DNA from: Janthinobacterium silvisoli
GTDB taxonomy: Bacteria > Pseudomonadota > Gammaproteobacteria > Burkholderiales > Burkholderiaceae_D
DNA: 64,000 bases
Reading direction: 5' to 3'
Assembly: GCF_014200725.1 (NCBI RefSeq)
Contig: NZ_JACHCL010000003.1
Span: 434,001 to 498,000 of the forward strand
A program made the position numbers and the translations under genes. Positions 49,436 through 58,621 of the stretch are shown piece by piece. Below the pieces are notes generated by a model that worked only from the letters and a program-made list of their open reading frames with translations, was not told the DNA's origin and did not search any database. Every line of letters begins with the position of its first letter. The stretch's first letter is position 1.

Positions 49436-49690
49436 ATGAGTCTACAAGAGCAATTCGAACAGGCGCAGCTCGATTCCAAGACCTTGTCCGAACGTCCGGA
49501 CAATATGACCTTGCTGAAAATCTACGCACTGTTCAAGCAAGCCTCCAGCGGCGACGCCACCGGCGAGCGCCCTGGCATGACCGATTTCGTCAACCGCGCC
49601 AAGTTTGACGCATGGACAGCCCTGGCTGGCACCTCGAAAGAAGATGCGCAGCAACAATACATCGATCTGATCGAAGATTTGAAAGACTGA
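49436..49690 (+). CDS. Acyl-CoA-binding protein
   Basis: 84 residues from ATG 49436, with CAGGAG upstream. The ACBP fold is recognisable: LQEQFEQAQLDSKTLSERP, NMTLLKIYALFKQASSGDA, GMTDFVNRAKFDAWTALAG, SKEDAQQQYIDLIEDL. It binds long-chain acyl-CoA in the cytosol. Size is normal. Flanked by FKBP and GNAT genes with a terminator after it. Confidence 0.93.
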   Translation: MSLQEQFEQAQLDSKTLSERPDNMTLLKIYALFKQASSGDATGERPGMTDFVNRAKFDAWTALAGTSKEDAQQQYIDLIEDLKD

Positions 49691-49696
49691 TCTCAG

Positions 49697-49735
49697 TTTT
49701 ACCTGTCCCGGCGGCACCGCCTGGGCAGGTTTTTT
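49697..49735 (+). terminator. Terminator after the acyl-CoA-binding protein gene
   Basis: ACCTGTCCCGGCGG pairs imperfectly with CCGCCTGGGCAGGT and is followed by six T residues. Confidence 0.82.
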
Positions 49736-49745
49736 AGTATGTTGT

Positions 49746-50207
49746 ATGAACCAGCACACCATCACACTCGCCCAAGCCACCGATCTGCCACGACTGTTCG
49801 ACGTCTGGCATCGCGCCGTCGTCGCAACCCACGATTTCCTGAGTCCCGTCGATATCGACTTCCTCAGTCCCTTTGTACGCATCGAACTGGAGCGCGTCGT
49901 GCGCGAACAGTTATTGCACGTATTGCGCGATACCAGTGATGAGGTATACGCCTTTTTATGCGTCGAAAAACACAAAATCGAGATGTTATTCGTGCATCCC
50001 GAGCAGCGCGGCAACGGTGCTGGCCGTCACCTGGTGACGTTTGCCATCGCATCTTTGGGTGCAATGGCCGTCGATGTGAACGAACACAACGGTTTAGGCC
50101 ACGGTTTTTACCTTCATTTGGGTTTTATCGAGGAAAGCAGGTCCGAATTGGACCCTTTTGGCAAACCTTTCCCCATTTTGCACCTGGAATTGGCCAAAAA
50201 AGGCTAA
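49746..50207 (+). CDS. GNAT-family N-acetyltransferase
   Basis: 153 residues. GNAT fold: N-terminal ITLAQATDLPRLFDVWHRAV, the acetyl-CoA loop VHPEQRGNGAGRHLVTFAI (pattern Q/RxxGxG/A), and the C-terminal VDVNEHNGLGHGFYLHLGF. This resembles the YjaB group of acetyltransferases with unknown substrate. The start has no obvious ribosome binding site and lies just after a terminator hairpin, so the start is moderately sure. Confidence 0.85.
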   Translation: MNQHTITLAQATDLPRLFDVWHRAVVATHDFLSPVDIDFLSPFVRIELERVVREQLLHVLRDTSDEVYAFLCVEKHKIEMLFVHPEQRGNGAGRHLVTFAIASLGAMAVDVNEHNGLGHGFYLHLGFIEESRSELDPFGKPFPILHLELAKKG

Positions 50208-50367
50208 AAAATCACCAAAAACCACAAAAACAGCAGAAAACCACCATAGTGACTACCGAAACAGTAGGTACTGAATCAGCACTTTTTCAGGCTGTTTTTC
50301 ACTTTTTGGCGTAAAACGGCTAAAAACAGGCTGAAAACAGTAAAAAAATCACCAAAAACCACAAAAA
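50206..50367. repeat. Direct repeat of an A-rich 25-mer in a low-GC spacer
   Basis: A 25-base unit (six A, TCACC, then AAAAACCACAAAAA) occurs at 50206-50230 and again at 50343-50367, 137 bp apart. The intervening sequence is rich in similar CTAAAAACAGG-type words, unlike the GC-rich neighbours. It lies between the GNAT gene and the proX terminator; no coding frame fits. Confidence 0.7.
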
Positions 50368-50385
50368 TAGCCTGTAAACGCAAAA

Positions 50386-50408
50386 GTGGCTACCGACCCG
50401 GTAGCCAC
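50386..50408 (-). terminator. proX terminator
   Basis: GTGGCTACCG, ACC, CGGTAGCCAC: perfect 10-bp stem, with a T-rich stretch (TTTTGCGTTT) after it on the minus strand, 25 bp beyond the proX stop. A degraded relative, AGTGACTACCG...CAGTAGGTACT, lies at about 50248-50272. Confidence 0.75.
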
Positions 50409-50432
50409 TCAATGCTGATGCTAAAGAAGCTG

Positions 50433-51485
50433 TTATTTCTTCGCAGCCTCTAACGCCTGGGCTATCCAGCCGTCGAACGTTTTCTGGTGGAACTTGATCC
50501 AGCCATCCGTGTGCCGTGCGATATCCTGCTGCGTGTTTTCGCCGCTGCGCATGCGCTCGTTTTGCGCATTGATGTCGGCCACCGGCAATTGCATCACCTC
50601 GAACAGCTTGGCCGCCGCCGGGTTTTTCTCTACCCATGCTTTATTGGCCACGATACGGGCCGTGTTGACGGCAAAACCGTAATCGCTGCCATCATCGAGG
50701 CGGGTATTCACATGGTCCGGATTGGCGGAAAACGGCACCTTGAGCCAAACCACATCGCGCCCCGGCACCAGCACGCCACTGACCCAGTACGGGGTCCACG
50801 TGTAATACAGGATCGGTTCGCCACGCTTGTAACGGCCCAGGGTGTCGGCGATCAGCGCCGCATAACTACCTTGCACGTGCTTGACCGTGTCGCGCAATTT
50901 ATACGCATCCATATGGTGCTCGATCAGCGCTTCGCAGCCCCAGCCAGGGTTGCAGCCCGTCAAGTCAGCCTTGCCATCGCCGTCATGGTCGAACAGCTTG
51001 GCCAGGTTAGGGTCGCGCAACTGGTCGATATTGGTGATGTTGTACTTTTCCGAAGTCGCCTTGTCGATCAGATAACCTTGCGCGGCCGGGCCAGCATATT
51101 GCCCGGTGCGCGACAGCTTGGCGTCGCCGCCCGCATTGTTATAAAAATCCTTGTGCATCGGATCCCAGTGCACGGCCATGAAGGTCGCGTCGCCATTGGC
51201 AATGGCGATATGCGCGGTCGGATATTCCACCTCCTTGATTGGCTGCACATCGTAGCCGAGCTTTTCCAGCGCGCGGTCAACCAGCATGGTCTGGAAAGTT
51301 TCTTCCGCGATCGAGCTTTGCAGCGGCTGCACCTTGATGCCAGCGCCGGGCAAGCTGGCATTGGCTGGCGCCTGCGCCATGGCCAGGCTGGTGGTCAGGG
51401 CCAGGGCGGCCAGCGCCAGGGCCGAAATCCATTTGAAGCGGCGTTGCGATTTTTGCGTTTCTTTAAAATGTTTAGTTTGATGCAT
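50433..51485 (-). CDS. proX: Glycine betaine ABC transporter, binding protein
   Basis: 350 residues with a signal peptide ([20 protein letters not shown]). ProX-type periplasmic protein that delivers glycine betaine or proline betaine to ProVW. Visible are the ligand-box aromatics ([47 protein letters not shown]). Length fits. Third gene of proV-proW-proX, 12 bp after proW, followed by a terminator. Confidence 0.93.
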   Translation of the reverse strand: MHQTKHFKETQKSQRRFKWISALALAALALTTSLAMAQAPANASLPGAGIKVQPLQSSIAEETFQTMLVDRALEKLGYDVQPIKEVEYPTAHIAIANGDATFMAVHWDPMHKDFYNNAGGDAKLSRTGQYAGPAAQGYLIDKATSEKYNITNIDQLRDPNLAKLFDHDGDGKADLTGCNPGWGCEALIEHHMDAYKLRDTVKHVQGSYAALIADTLGRYKRGEPILYYTWTPYWVSGVLVPGRDVVWLKVPFSANPDHVNTRLDDGSDYGFAVNTARIVANKAWVEKNPAAAKLFEVMQLPVADINAQNERMRSGENTQQDIARHTDGWIKFHQKTFDGWIAQALEAAKK

Positions 51486-51497
51486 GCGGTTCCTTTC

Positions 51498-52628
51498 TTA
51501 TTGTGCGTTGGCAAGCGTCGCTTGCTGCGTAGTTTGTTCTTCACGGCGGGCCGGGTTGCCGCGCACCAGGCGCAGCACAAAACCGGCTGGGCCCGTCTGG
51601 TACCAGTGGCGCACGCCACGGCGTGGCTGGCCCATGGCTTGCGTCAGGCGGTCCAGCGTAATGGCCAGCAGCACGATGCCCAGGCCACCCACCGTTGCCA
51701 GGCCCATGTCCAGGCGGCCAATGCCGCGCAATACCATTTGACCCAGGCCACCAACGGCGATCATCGAAGCAATCACCACCATCGACAAGGACAGCATCAG
51801 CGACTGGTTAATACCGGCCATAATCGATGGCATGGCCAGCGGAAATTGCACGCGGGTCAGCAATTGCCACGGCGAGGCACCATATGCGCGGGCCGCTTCG
51901 ATCAGGTCGGGACGCACCTGGCGGATACCCAGGTTGGTCAGGCGCACCAGTGGCGGCAAGGCAAAGATAATCGTGACGATCACGCCAGGCGCATTACCGA
52001 TACCAAACAGCATCACCACCGGCACCAGATACACGAAGGCGGGCGTAGTCTGCATGGCGTCCAGCACCGGGCGCAGGAAATTTTGCGCGCGGTCGCTGCT
52101 GGCGAGGAAAATACCCAGCGGCAAACCGATCGCCAGGCAGAAGGCGAGCGAGGTCAGCACCAGCGACAAGGTCACCATGGCTTCCGGCCAGATACCCAGC
52201 ATCGACACTACCAGCAGCGCCAGCACGGTGCCGACGGCCAGGGTGCGGCTGGTAAATTGCCAGGCCAGCAGGCCGATAATGGCGATCAGGCTCAGCGATG
52301 GCACTGCCATCAGCACATCTTGCACACCGTTCAAGGTGCTGTCGATCGGCGCGCGCACGGCCTGGAAAAACGGGCGGAAATGGGTCACCACCCAACCCAG
52401 GCCCTGATTGATCCAGCTTTCCAGTGGCAGCGAACCGTCAAAAATTTGCGTCAAATGGAAACCGGAAACATGTTCTGGCGATACGGCAGGTGTCGCAGCA
52501 TCGAGCCAGGCAGTGCTGCCGGCCGGTGGCGGCGTCATGGCCCAGGGGTTGATTTGCGGTGCGTGTACAACGGCAGTGCTTGCTTGTTCGACGACGGGTT
52601 CGATTACGCTAACGTTATCTGGATTCAT
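51498..52628 (-). CDS. proW: Glycine betaine ABC transporter, permease
   Basis: 376 residues. A long hydrophilic N-terminus (about 110 residues) precedes the membrane domain with segments such as [19 protein letters not shown] and [20 protein letters not shown]. The cytosolic EAA loop that contacts the ATPase reads [20 protein letters not shown]. This is the BPD_transp_1 fold of ProW. Start ATG overlaps the proV stop (ATGA), indicating tight coupling. Imports osmoprotectants under osmotic stress. Confidence 0.94.
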   Translation of the reverse strand: MNPDNVSVIEPVVEQASTAVVHAPQINPWAMTPPPAGSTAWLDAATPAVSPEHVSGFHLTQIFDGSLPLESWINQGLGWVVTHFRPFFQAVRAPIDSTLNGVQDVLMAVPSLSLIAIIGLLAWQFTSRTLAVGTVLALLVVSMLGIWPEAMVTLSLVLTSLAFCLAIGLPLGIFLASSDRAQNFLRPVLDAMQTTPAFVYLVPVVMLFGIGNAPGVIVTIIFALPPLVRLTNLGIRQVRPDLIEAARAYGASPWQLLTRVQFPLAMPSIMAGINQSLMLSLSMVVIASMIAVGGLGQMVLRGIGRLDMGLATVGGLGIVLLAITLDRLTQAMGQPRRGVRHWYQTGPAGFVLRLVRGNPARREEQTTQQATLANAQ

Positions 52629-53860
52629 GCTTGTCCTTTCTGTAATTGTGGCTCGGCAATGGCTGGCGTATCGCGGTCGAGGAACTTCAGCAAAGTTGTC
52701 TTGCTGATGGCGCCGCGGAAGCTGCCATCATTGGCCACCACAGGCACGGCGTACGGCAGTTGTGCCACCTGGCCAAACAGGCCGGCTACGGGTTCATCGG
52801 CATTAATCGTCTGTACTTCAGGCAGGTAGGCATGCTGCAGGCCCAGCGGTCCCACGTGGCCGTCGAGCGCGTCGCGCAGCGAATCGGCCGACACCACGCC
52901 CAGGAATTTTTTCTGCGGACAAACCACATAAGCATAGGCCCGGTCCTGGTCTTCCAGCATCGTCAGCGCGGCGCGCGAACCGCGGGTCGGCGATTCGGAG
53001 ACCACCACCTGGCTCTTGCGGGCAATATCGCTGGCCTTGAAGACCGCCGCCGCATCGACACCGCGCACAAAGTTGCGCACATAATCGTTGGCCGGTTTGC
53101 GCAGGATTTCTTCGGGCGTGCCCACCTGTACCACATGGCCATCTTTCATGATGGCAACACGGTCGCCAATGCGCATCGCTTCATCGAGGTCATGCGAAAT
53201 GAAGACGATGGTGCGGCGCTTGATCTGCTGCAAACGCAGCAGTTCCGATTGCATTTCCGTACGGATGATGGGATCGAGGGCGGAAAACGCTTCGTCCATC
53301 AGCAAAATCGATGGATCGCAGGCGAGCGCGCGGGCCAGGCCCACACGCTGCTGCATGCCGCCCGACAATTCGTCGGGATAGCTGGCGCCGTAGCCAGCCA
53401 GCCCCACCTGTTCCAGCGCCTGCTGGGCCAGCGCATGGCGCTCGGCCTTGGGCATCCCGGCCAGTTCCATGCCGAAGGCGGTATTGTCGAGTACGGTAAT
53501 TTGCGGCAGCAAAGCGAACGACTGGAACACCATGCTGATGTCCTTGCGGCGCAGCGCGCGCAACTGGGAATCGGGCAAGGTATTGATATCGTTGCCGTCG
53601 ATCAGGATCTTGCCCGCCGTCGGCTCGATCAGCCGGTTCAGCATGCGAACAAGCGTGGACTTGCCGGAACCGGACAGGCCCATGATGACGAAAATCTCAC
53701 CTGCTTCAATCGTAAAGCTGGCGTCGAACACGCCGATGGTACAGCCGGTCCTGGCCAGGATGTCTTGTTTGCTGGCGCCCTGGTGGACGAGTTCCAGTGC
53801 AGTATCGGGCTGGTCGCCGAACACCTTGAATACATGGTCGATAATGATTTGTTTTGCCAC
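52625..53860 (-). CDS. proV: Glycine betaine ABC transporter, ATPase
   Basis: 411 residues from GTG 53860. GTG is chosen because GGGAG lies nine bases upstream and the family begins [12 protein letters not shown]; the frame is open 35 codons further. The ABC domain has Walker [10 protein letters not shown] (61-69), signature [14 protein letters not shown] and Walker [13 protein letters not shown], with the switch His in [11 protein letters not shown]. Two CBS domains follow (from about 280), which in ProV/OpuA sense ionic strength. First gene of proVWX. Confidence 0.95.
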   Translation of the reverse strand: MAKQIIIDHVFKVFGDQPDTALELVHQGASKQDILARTGCTIGVFDASFTIEAGEIFVIMGLSGSGKSTLVRMLNRLIEPTAGKILIDGNDINTLPDSQLRALRRKDISMVFQSFALLPQITVLDNTAFGMELAGMPKAERHALAQQALEQVGLAGYGASYPDELSGGMQQRVGLARALACDPSILLMDEAFSALDPIIRTEMQSELLRLQQIKRRTIVFISHDLDEAMRIGDRVAIMKDGHVVQVGTPEEILRKPANDYVRNFVRGVDAAAVFKASDIARKSQVVVSESPTRGSRAALTMLEDQDRAYAYVVCPQKKFLGVVSADSLRDALDGHVGPLGLQHAYLPEVQTINADEPVAGLFGQVAQLPYAVPVVANDGSFRGAISKTTLLKFLDRDTPAIAEPQLQKGQA

Positions 53861-54434
53861 GTTGTGGTTCTCCCTCGATTTGACGAATGGAATGACACCT
53901 TGCAAGCATGCAAGCTTGCGCCAGGTATCAGCAAACCCTGCTCCGTCGGCTACGCAACGGCGCAATGCGCACGGGAGCGACAGATGGCAGGGATGACACG
54001 CGTGTGACCGGCATATGGATAAGCCATGCCGGGGTGCCCAGTGCGTGCTAAAAGAGGCTGTGGTTCAGGACTTTTAGCGACGCTGGCGCCATAAATACAT
54101 GGCACCAAATGTATCTAACCGAAAAAATCGGTCAAAAACGATTAAGCGGATGCGGGTGTTATAACCCGAAGAAATATTAACCAAACGACTATGAAAAGTC
54201 AGTGGAAAAGTACTGCGAAGCAGAAGATGATGCGATGAAGCTGTTGTAAATATGCGTCAAGTATAACGCAAAAAGACAGCAAAGTCCAATGGCTTTCTAA
54301 ATTGAAACATGGTAGTAATGTGCGGCAACGCACAGTCAACCGTAAAAACCTCACTAAAACGGGCGGATGGCACGGCCAGCCGCCTGCTGATTAACTACCT
54401 GCCTTTACCATTGAACATGGCGTCAGACAAGGCC
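53861..54434. other. proVWX upstream region
   Basis: About 570 bp. Two near-palindromes stand out: ATACAT-N8-ATGTAT at 54095-54114 and CGGGTGTTATAACCCG at 54153-54168. They lie about 235 and 295 bp before proV and may be operators. No coding sequence is supported. Confidence 0.35.
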
Positions 54435-54719
54435 TCAAGCCTGCTCTGTAAACACCTTGCGCATCTTTTCAGCGATCTTGCCTTCGATCGTGGAAGCAAA
54501 GGCGCTGAGCATGAAACCGAGCTTGATTGTCAGCTGGGCCTGCTCTTTGCCCAGGGTCAGCGCACCGTCGACACCACTGCGCTCGAAGCGCAGCACATCA
54601 CCATCCCATGCACACGCCAGATCAAACTCCCGCGCCAGCTTGTCAGCCACTTGCTGCGCCGCTGCACGGGCTTTTTCTGCTGTCAGCTGATGCTGCTGAA
54701 CTATATTGATATCCGCCAT
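54435..54719 (-). CDS. PHA granule-associated system small protein
   Basis: 94 residues from ATG 54719, AGGA upstream. It fits the polyhydroxyalkanoic acid system family (PHA_gran_rgn): DINIVQQHQLTAEKARAAA, ACAWDGDVLRFERSGVDG, IKLGFMLSAFASTIEGKIAEKM. The role is unclear, but it is linked to PHA granule genes in many proteobacteria. A PHB depolymerase gene lies 2.6 kb away (57348). Confidence 0.8.
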   Translation of the reverse strand: MADINIVQQHQLTAEKARAAAQQVADKLAREFDLACAWDGDVLRFERSGVDGALTLGKEQAQLTIKLGFMLSAFASTIEGKIAEKMRKVFTEQA

Positions 54720-54884
54720 CAAACTATCCTTTTATTAAAAACGGGTACGACACGGCCAGCATGATAACAGCCGGAAAGCCGCCCTCTCCGACATCCGCTT
54801 GCGCCGCATCAAACCTGCCAGGGCCGTGCGGGCAGATGATTTGACTTCCAGCTGTCGCTTGTCGTGTTGTCGTGGAGAGTCGCC

Positions 54885-56306
54885 ATGGACCAGAAAGTCA
54901 TCGTGCCGGTCGAAGCCGTACTGACCCAATGCGTTTCCCTGCCCATCGGCTACGTGCCCACGCCGTCGGCGCCCTACCGCCAGCACCGCAAGAACGCCCA
55001 GCTGACCTTGCAGCCTGGTCCGCCACGCCTGAACGACATCAGCGGGCGTGTACTGGCTGCCGTGCCCGTCGGCTCGCGCATGCTGATCTGGAAGCAAGAC
55101 CCGTCCGTGAGCGAGCTGGGCACGCGCAAGGCCTTCGTGCCTGGGCTGATACTACAAGGCCCGCGCGATGCGCGTATCACGTTTGGCGAACCGGGTATCG
55201 CCCAGGTCAGCCCCAACGCCTTCGGCGACTTCATCGTCTCGCCCAATACCGACCAGTTCGACGCCGTGCACACCTTTGCCATCGTGCGCATGACCCTCAC
55301 CATGTATCAGCGCGCACTGGCCAGCATAGGCACGCCTTCGCCACTGCCCTGGCAATGGAATAGCGCCAGCAATACCGCCCCCTTGTCCGTATTTCCGCAC
55401 GGCTTGCCCAACGTCATGAACGCGTATTACAGCCGCAGCGACAAAGCCCTCAAGTTCGGCGACTTCATCCCCAGCGGCGCTACCGAACGTGTGTACACTT
55501 GCCGCTCGCTCGACATCGTCTCGCATGAAACGGGGCACGCCGTGCTCGATGGATTGAAACCACAGTGGCTGCTCAGCAACAACCCGCCGCAGACGGGCGG
55601 CTTGCACGAATCGTTCGGCGACCTGACGGCCATCTTCCTGGCCCTGTCGCAGCTGGACCAGGTGGAAGCAGTGATCGCCCAGACCAAATCCGACTTGCAC
55701 GATAAAACCTTCCTGGCCGACCTGGCCGAACAGTTCGGCCTGGCGCTGGGCCGCCCGAATGGCTTGCGCAACGCCGACAATGACATCAAGCTGTCTGAAG
55801 CGGGCACGGAAGTGCATGCGATTTCACAAGTCTTTACGGGCGCCATCTATGACATCCTGGCCGACATCTTTTCCCATGAACGCCAGCCGCAGGTGGAAGA
55901 CGACGCCGCCGTGCTGCACCGCTGCGGCGACTACCTGCGCGGCCTGGTGCTACGCGCCCTGCTGGCCTCCCCCAACCAGGCGGCCAGCTATGCCGATGTG
56001 GCAAACCATATGCTGGCCATCGCCAGCGCTGACGGCAAGGGTGGCTATCTCGATTTCATCCACAGCAGTTTCACGCGGCGCGAAGTACTTAGCGACACGC
56101 TCAGTGCAGGCGTGGGCGTGGACATGGGCGGCGAACATACAGGCTATGCTCCTGGCATCGTCGATGAAGCCGGCGCCGTACAAGACCGGCGCGCCTGCTG
56201 CGGCACCATGAACCACGCCCAATACAGCACATCGGACGAGGAACTCGATGCGGAACGGGCCGCGCTGGCCGCCTGGTGCCGCGACTATGCCTGCAGAACC
56301 GAGTAA
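54885..56306 (+). CDS. M4-like (gluzincin) metalloprotease, no signal peptide
   Basis: 473 residues from ATG 54885 with GGAG upstream. A zinc-protease site is clear: VSHETGHAVLD with His214, Glu215 and His218, and a third ligand Glu242 in GGLHESFGDLTAIF, like the NEAFSD motif of thermolysin relatives. N-terminal 150 residues carry no signal peptide or propeptide hallmark, so it may act in the cytosol or leave by another route. The next gene encodes an emfourin-like inhibitor, only 22 bp on, as in protealysin operons. Unusual: ligand spacing is longer than in thermolysin and the length differs from protealysin (about 340). Confidence 0.8.
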   Translation: MDQKVIVPVEAVLTQCVSLPIGYVPTPSAPYRQHRKNAQLTLQPGPPRLNDISGRVLAAVPVGSRMLIWKQDPSVSELGTRKAFVPGLILQGPRDARITFGEPGIAQVSPNAFGDFIVSPNTDQFDAVHTFAIVRMTLTMYQRALASIGTPSPLPWQWNSASNTAPLSVFPHGLPNVMNAYYSRSDKALKFGDFIPSGATERVYTCRSLDIVSHETGHAVLDGLKPQWLLSNNPPQTGGLHESFGDLTAIFLALSQLDQVEAVIAQTKSDLHDKTFLADLAEQFGLALGRPNGLRNADNDIKLSEAGTEVHAISQVFTGAIYDILADIFSHERQPQVEDDAAVLHRCGDYLRGLVLRALLASPNQAASYADVANHMLAIASADGKGGYLDFIHSSFTRREVLSDTLSAGVGVDMGGEHTGYAPGIVDEAGAVQDRRACCGTMNHAQYSTSDEELDAERAALAAWCRDYACRTE

Positions 56307-56328
56307 CCCACCCATCACAGGGAGCGCC

Positions 56329-56616
56329 ATGAAAATCTCAGCAAGCAGCAGCGGCGGCTTTGCCGGCCTGCATGAACACTATGAAATCGATACACAAACC
56401 CATCCTTCCGGCCACAAGCTCGAAGCAGCGCTGGCCAGCAGCGGTTTCTTCAATGGCAGCATGGCAAGCGAAACCGCCGTGGGGGCAGACATGGTCCATT
56501 GGCGCATCACCGTCGACGCTCCCGATGCACGCCGCACGATCAGCTTTGCCGAAGATGGCAGCGCTGAAAATACCCGCTGGCAAACCCTGGTGGCGCAAAT
56601 CCGCGCCGCCAACTGA
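56329..56616 (+). CDS. Emfourin-like metalloprotease inhibitor
   Basis: 95 residues from ATG 56329, GGGAG upstream. The opening [19 protein letters not shown] and the later ADMVHWRITVDA and RRTISFAEDG fit emfourin, the small cytosolic inhibitor of protealysin that is encoded directly after the protease. Placement and size agree. I base this on the family pattern and context. It may protect the cell from the protease upstream. Confidence 0.75.
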   Translation: MKISASSSGGFAGLHEHYEIDTQTHPSGHKLEAALASSGFFNGSMASETAVGADMVHWRITVDAPDARRTISFAEDGSAENTRWQTLVAQIRAAN

Positions 56617-56800
56617 AATACCTGCCCATCTGCACGTACAGCCGTGGCGCCAGTGAAAAAAGAATTTACTTATGCGTATTGTATCTAAGCCCGATTTGTG
56701 AGAAATAGCGAATTGCCTTAAAATACGAGGCTTTGCTTTAGTATGCGCCGCCGACGTTCCTTCAGGCGCTACAGCACCTCCCAATATTGATAGGACTGTT

Positions 56801-57124
56801 ATGACCCACGTTGTCACCGAATCCTGCATCGCTTGTCGTTACACCGACTGCGTCGATGTCTGCCCGGTAGATTGTTTCCGGGAAGGCCCCAATTTCCTGG
56901 CAATCGATCCGGACGAATGTATTGACTGCGCAGTATGCGTGGCAGAGTGCCCGGTGAACGCGATTTTTGCGGAAGAAGACGTGCCTGGCGACCAGCAAGC
57001 CTTCATCAAGATTAACGTCGACCTGGCCCGTAACTGGCCGTCGATTACCAAGACCAAGCCTGCATTGCCGGAAGCCGAGCAATACAAGGACGTCAAGGAT
57101 AAACTGGACATGCTGGTACGCTAA
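56801..57124 (+). CDS. fdxA: 7Fe ferredoxin
   Basis: 107 residues, AGGA before the ATG. Cys9, Cys17 and Cys50 fit the [3Fe-4S] ligands and Cys21/40/43/46 the [4Fe-4S] ligands of Azotobacter-type FdI; Cys12 and Cys25 are also present. Motifs [20 protein letters not shown] and [20 protein letters not shown] soluble low-potential electron carrier; its partner is unknown here. A terminator follows. Confidence 0.94.
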   Translation: MTHVVTESCIACRYTDCVDVCPVDCFREGPNFLAIDPDECIDCAVCVAECPVNAIFAEEDVPGDQQAFIKINVDLARNWPSITKTKPALPEAEQYKDVKDKLDMLVR

Positions 57125-57146
57125 GACGCATCGATGCAACAATATG

Positions 57147-57174
57147 AAAAAAGCAGCGGAAACGCTGCTTTTTT
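57147..57174 (+). terminator. fdxA terminator
   Basis: AAAAAAGCAGCG, GAAA loop, CGCTGCTTTTTT: 12-bp stem, 22 bp after the stop. Confidence 0.92.
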
Positions 57175-57347
57175 GCTTTAAAAACATGATTAATGATCTT
57201 TTCATACAAGTGTGGCGCATAAACACACTAGGGCGCAAAGTGTGGCCCTGTGCGCGGTAAAGCACATTTTGTCCTCTCCATCTATCGTAGAATTAGATTA
57301 TGATATTTGAGCCGATATTGGCGCTTGGAATTAAACAAGGACTCTAT

Positions 57348-58568
57348 ATGCTTTACCAACTGCACGAACTGCAACGCTCCTTCCTCACCCCGGTGATGCA
57401 ATGGGCAGACATGTCCTCCAAGTTATTTACCAACCCGGTTTCCCCTCTGGCCCACACCCCGTTTTCGCAACGCATCGCAGCCGGTTACGAGCTGATGTAC
57501 CGCCTTGGCAAAGACTATGAAAAACCGCAATTTGACATAAAATCCGTGCTCGTCAAGGGCGAGAGCGTCGACATCCTCGAACACGTTGTCGTGACCAAAC
57601 CGTTTTGCCGTTTGATCCATTTCAAGAAAGAAGCCACTGGCTTGCAACAGCCTAAGGTTTTGCTGGTTGCCCCCCTGTCCGGTCACCATTCAACCCTGCT
57701 GCGCGATACGGTGCGCAGCTTGCTGGCCGAGCACGATGTCTACGTCACCGACTGGACCGACGCGCGCATGGTTCCGCTGACGCAAGGCCCGTTCCACCTG
57801 GATGATTACATTTACTATGTGCAAGAGTTCATCCGCCTGCTGGCGCCCGACCTGCACGTGATCTCTGTCTGTCAGCCAACCGTGCCGGTGCTGGCCGCCA
57901 TCTCGCTGATGGCGACTGCCAACGATCCGCACATGCCAAAGACCATGACGATGATGGGCGGCCCGATCGATCCGCGCCGCTCGCCCACGCAAGTAAACAA
58001 CCTGGCGACGGAAAAGAAATTCTCGTGGTTTGAAAACACCGTGATCTACGCAGTGCCGCCGAATTACCCGGGCTTTGGCCGCAAGGTCTATCCGGGCTTC
58101 CTACAGCACGCGGGCTTTATCGCCATGAATCCCGGCCGCCACGCACAAAGCCACCGCGAGTTCTATATGCACCTGGTGACGGGCGACGACGAACCGGCGG
58201 AAGGCCATCGCCAGTTCTACAATGAGTACAACGCGGTGCTGGACATGCCGGCCGAATACTATCTGGAAACGATTAAAACTGTCTTCCAGGAATTCAGCCT
58301 GCCGAAAGGCACCTGGAAAGTAGGCGGCCAGCTGGTGCGTCCGCAAGACATCACCAACGTGGCGCTATTCACGGTAGAAGGCGAGCTGGACGATATTTCC
58401 GGCGCTGGCCAGACACAGGCGGCCCACGATCTGTGCAGCAGCATCCCCGCACACATGCAGCAAGACTTCGTGGCGCCGAAATGCGGCCACTACGGCATCT
58501 TCTCGGGCCGCCGCTGGCGTGAAATCATTTGCCCGAAAATCGGCGAATTCATCCAGAAGCATGGCTAA
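57348..58568 (+). CDS. phaZ: Intracellular polyhydroxybutyrate depolymerase
   Basis: 406 residues from ATG 57348, preceded by AAGGA; the frame is open for 16 codons upstream without similarity. An alpha/beta-hydrolase of the intracellular PHB depolymerase family: the nucleophile elbow is VISVCQPTVP with Cys175, the residue used by the Ralstonia enzyme, and a C-terminal His in APKCGHYGIF. It breaks down stored PHB in granules. Consistent with the PHA-system small protein at 54435. Ends in a terminator shared with the dioxygenase-family gene. Confidence 0.92.
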   Translation: MLYQLHELQRSFLTPVMQWADMSSKLFTNPVSPLAHTPFSQRIAAGYELMYRLGKDYEKPQFDIKSVLVKGESVDILEHVVVTKPFCRLIHFKKEATGLQQPKVLLVAPLSGHHSTLLRDTVRSLLAEHDVYVTDWTDARMVPLTQGPFHLDDYIYYVQEFIRLLAPDLHVISVCQPTVPVLAAISLMATANDPHMPKTMTMMGGPIDPRRSPTQVNNLATEKKFSWFENTVIYAVPPNYPGFGRKVYPGFLQHAGFIAMNPGRHAQSHREFYMHLVTGDDEPAEGHRQFYNEYNAVLDMPAEYYLETIKTVFQEFSLPKGTWKVGGQLVRPQDITNVALFTVEGELDDISGAGQTQAAHDLCSSIPAHMQQDFVAPKCGHYGIFSGRRWREIICPKIGEFIQKHG

Positions 58569-58579
58569 TCTGGAGCACT

Positions 58580-58621
58580 GAAAAAACGGCACGCCAGCGC
58601 AAGCTGACGTGCCGTTTTTTT
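58580..58621. terminator. Bidirectional terminator after phaZ
   Basis: AAAAAACGGCACG...CAGC, GCAA loop, GCTG...CGTGCCGTTTTTT. A long stem with one mismatch, T-runs on both strands. Confidence 0.88.

Noticed and set aside
50206-50367. Possible CRISPR-like repeats
   Set aside because: Only two copies, low complexity, no regular spacers and no cas genes.
50487-52829. 780-codon plus-strand frame
   Set aside because: Shadow across proX, proW and proV; composition is typical of antisense GC-rich frames.
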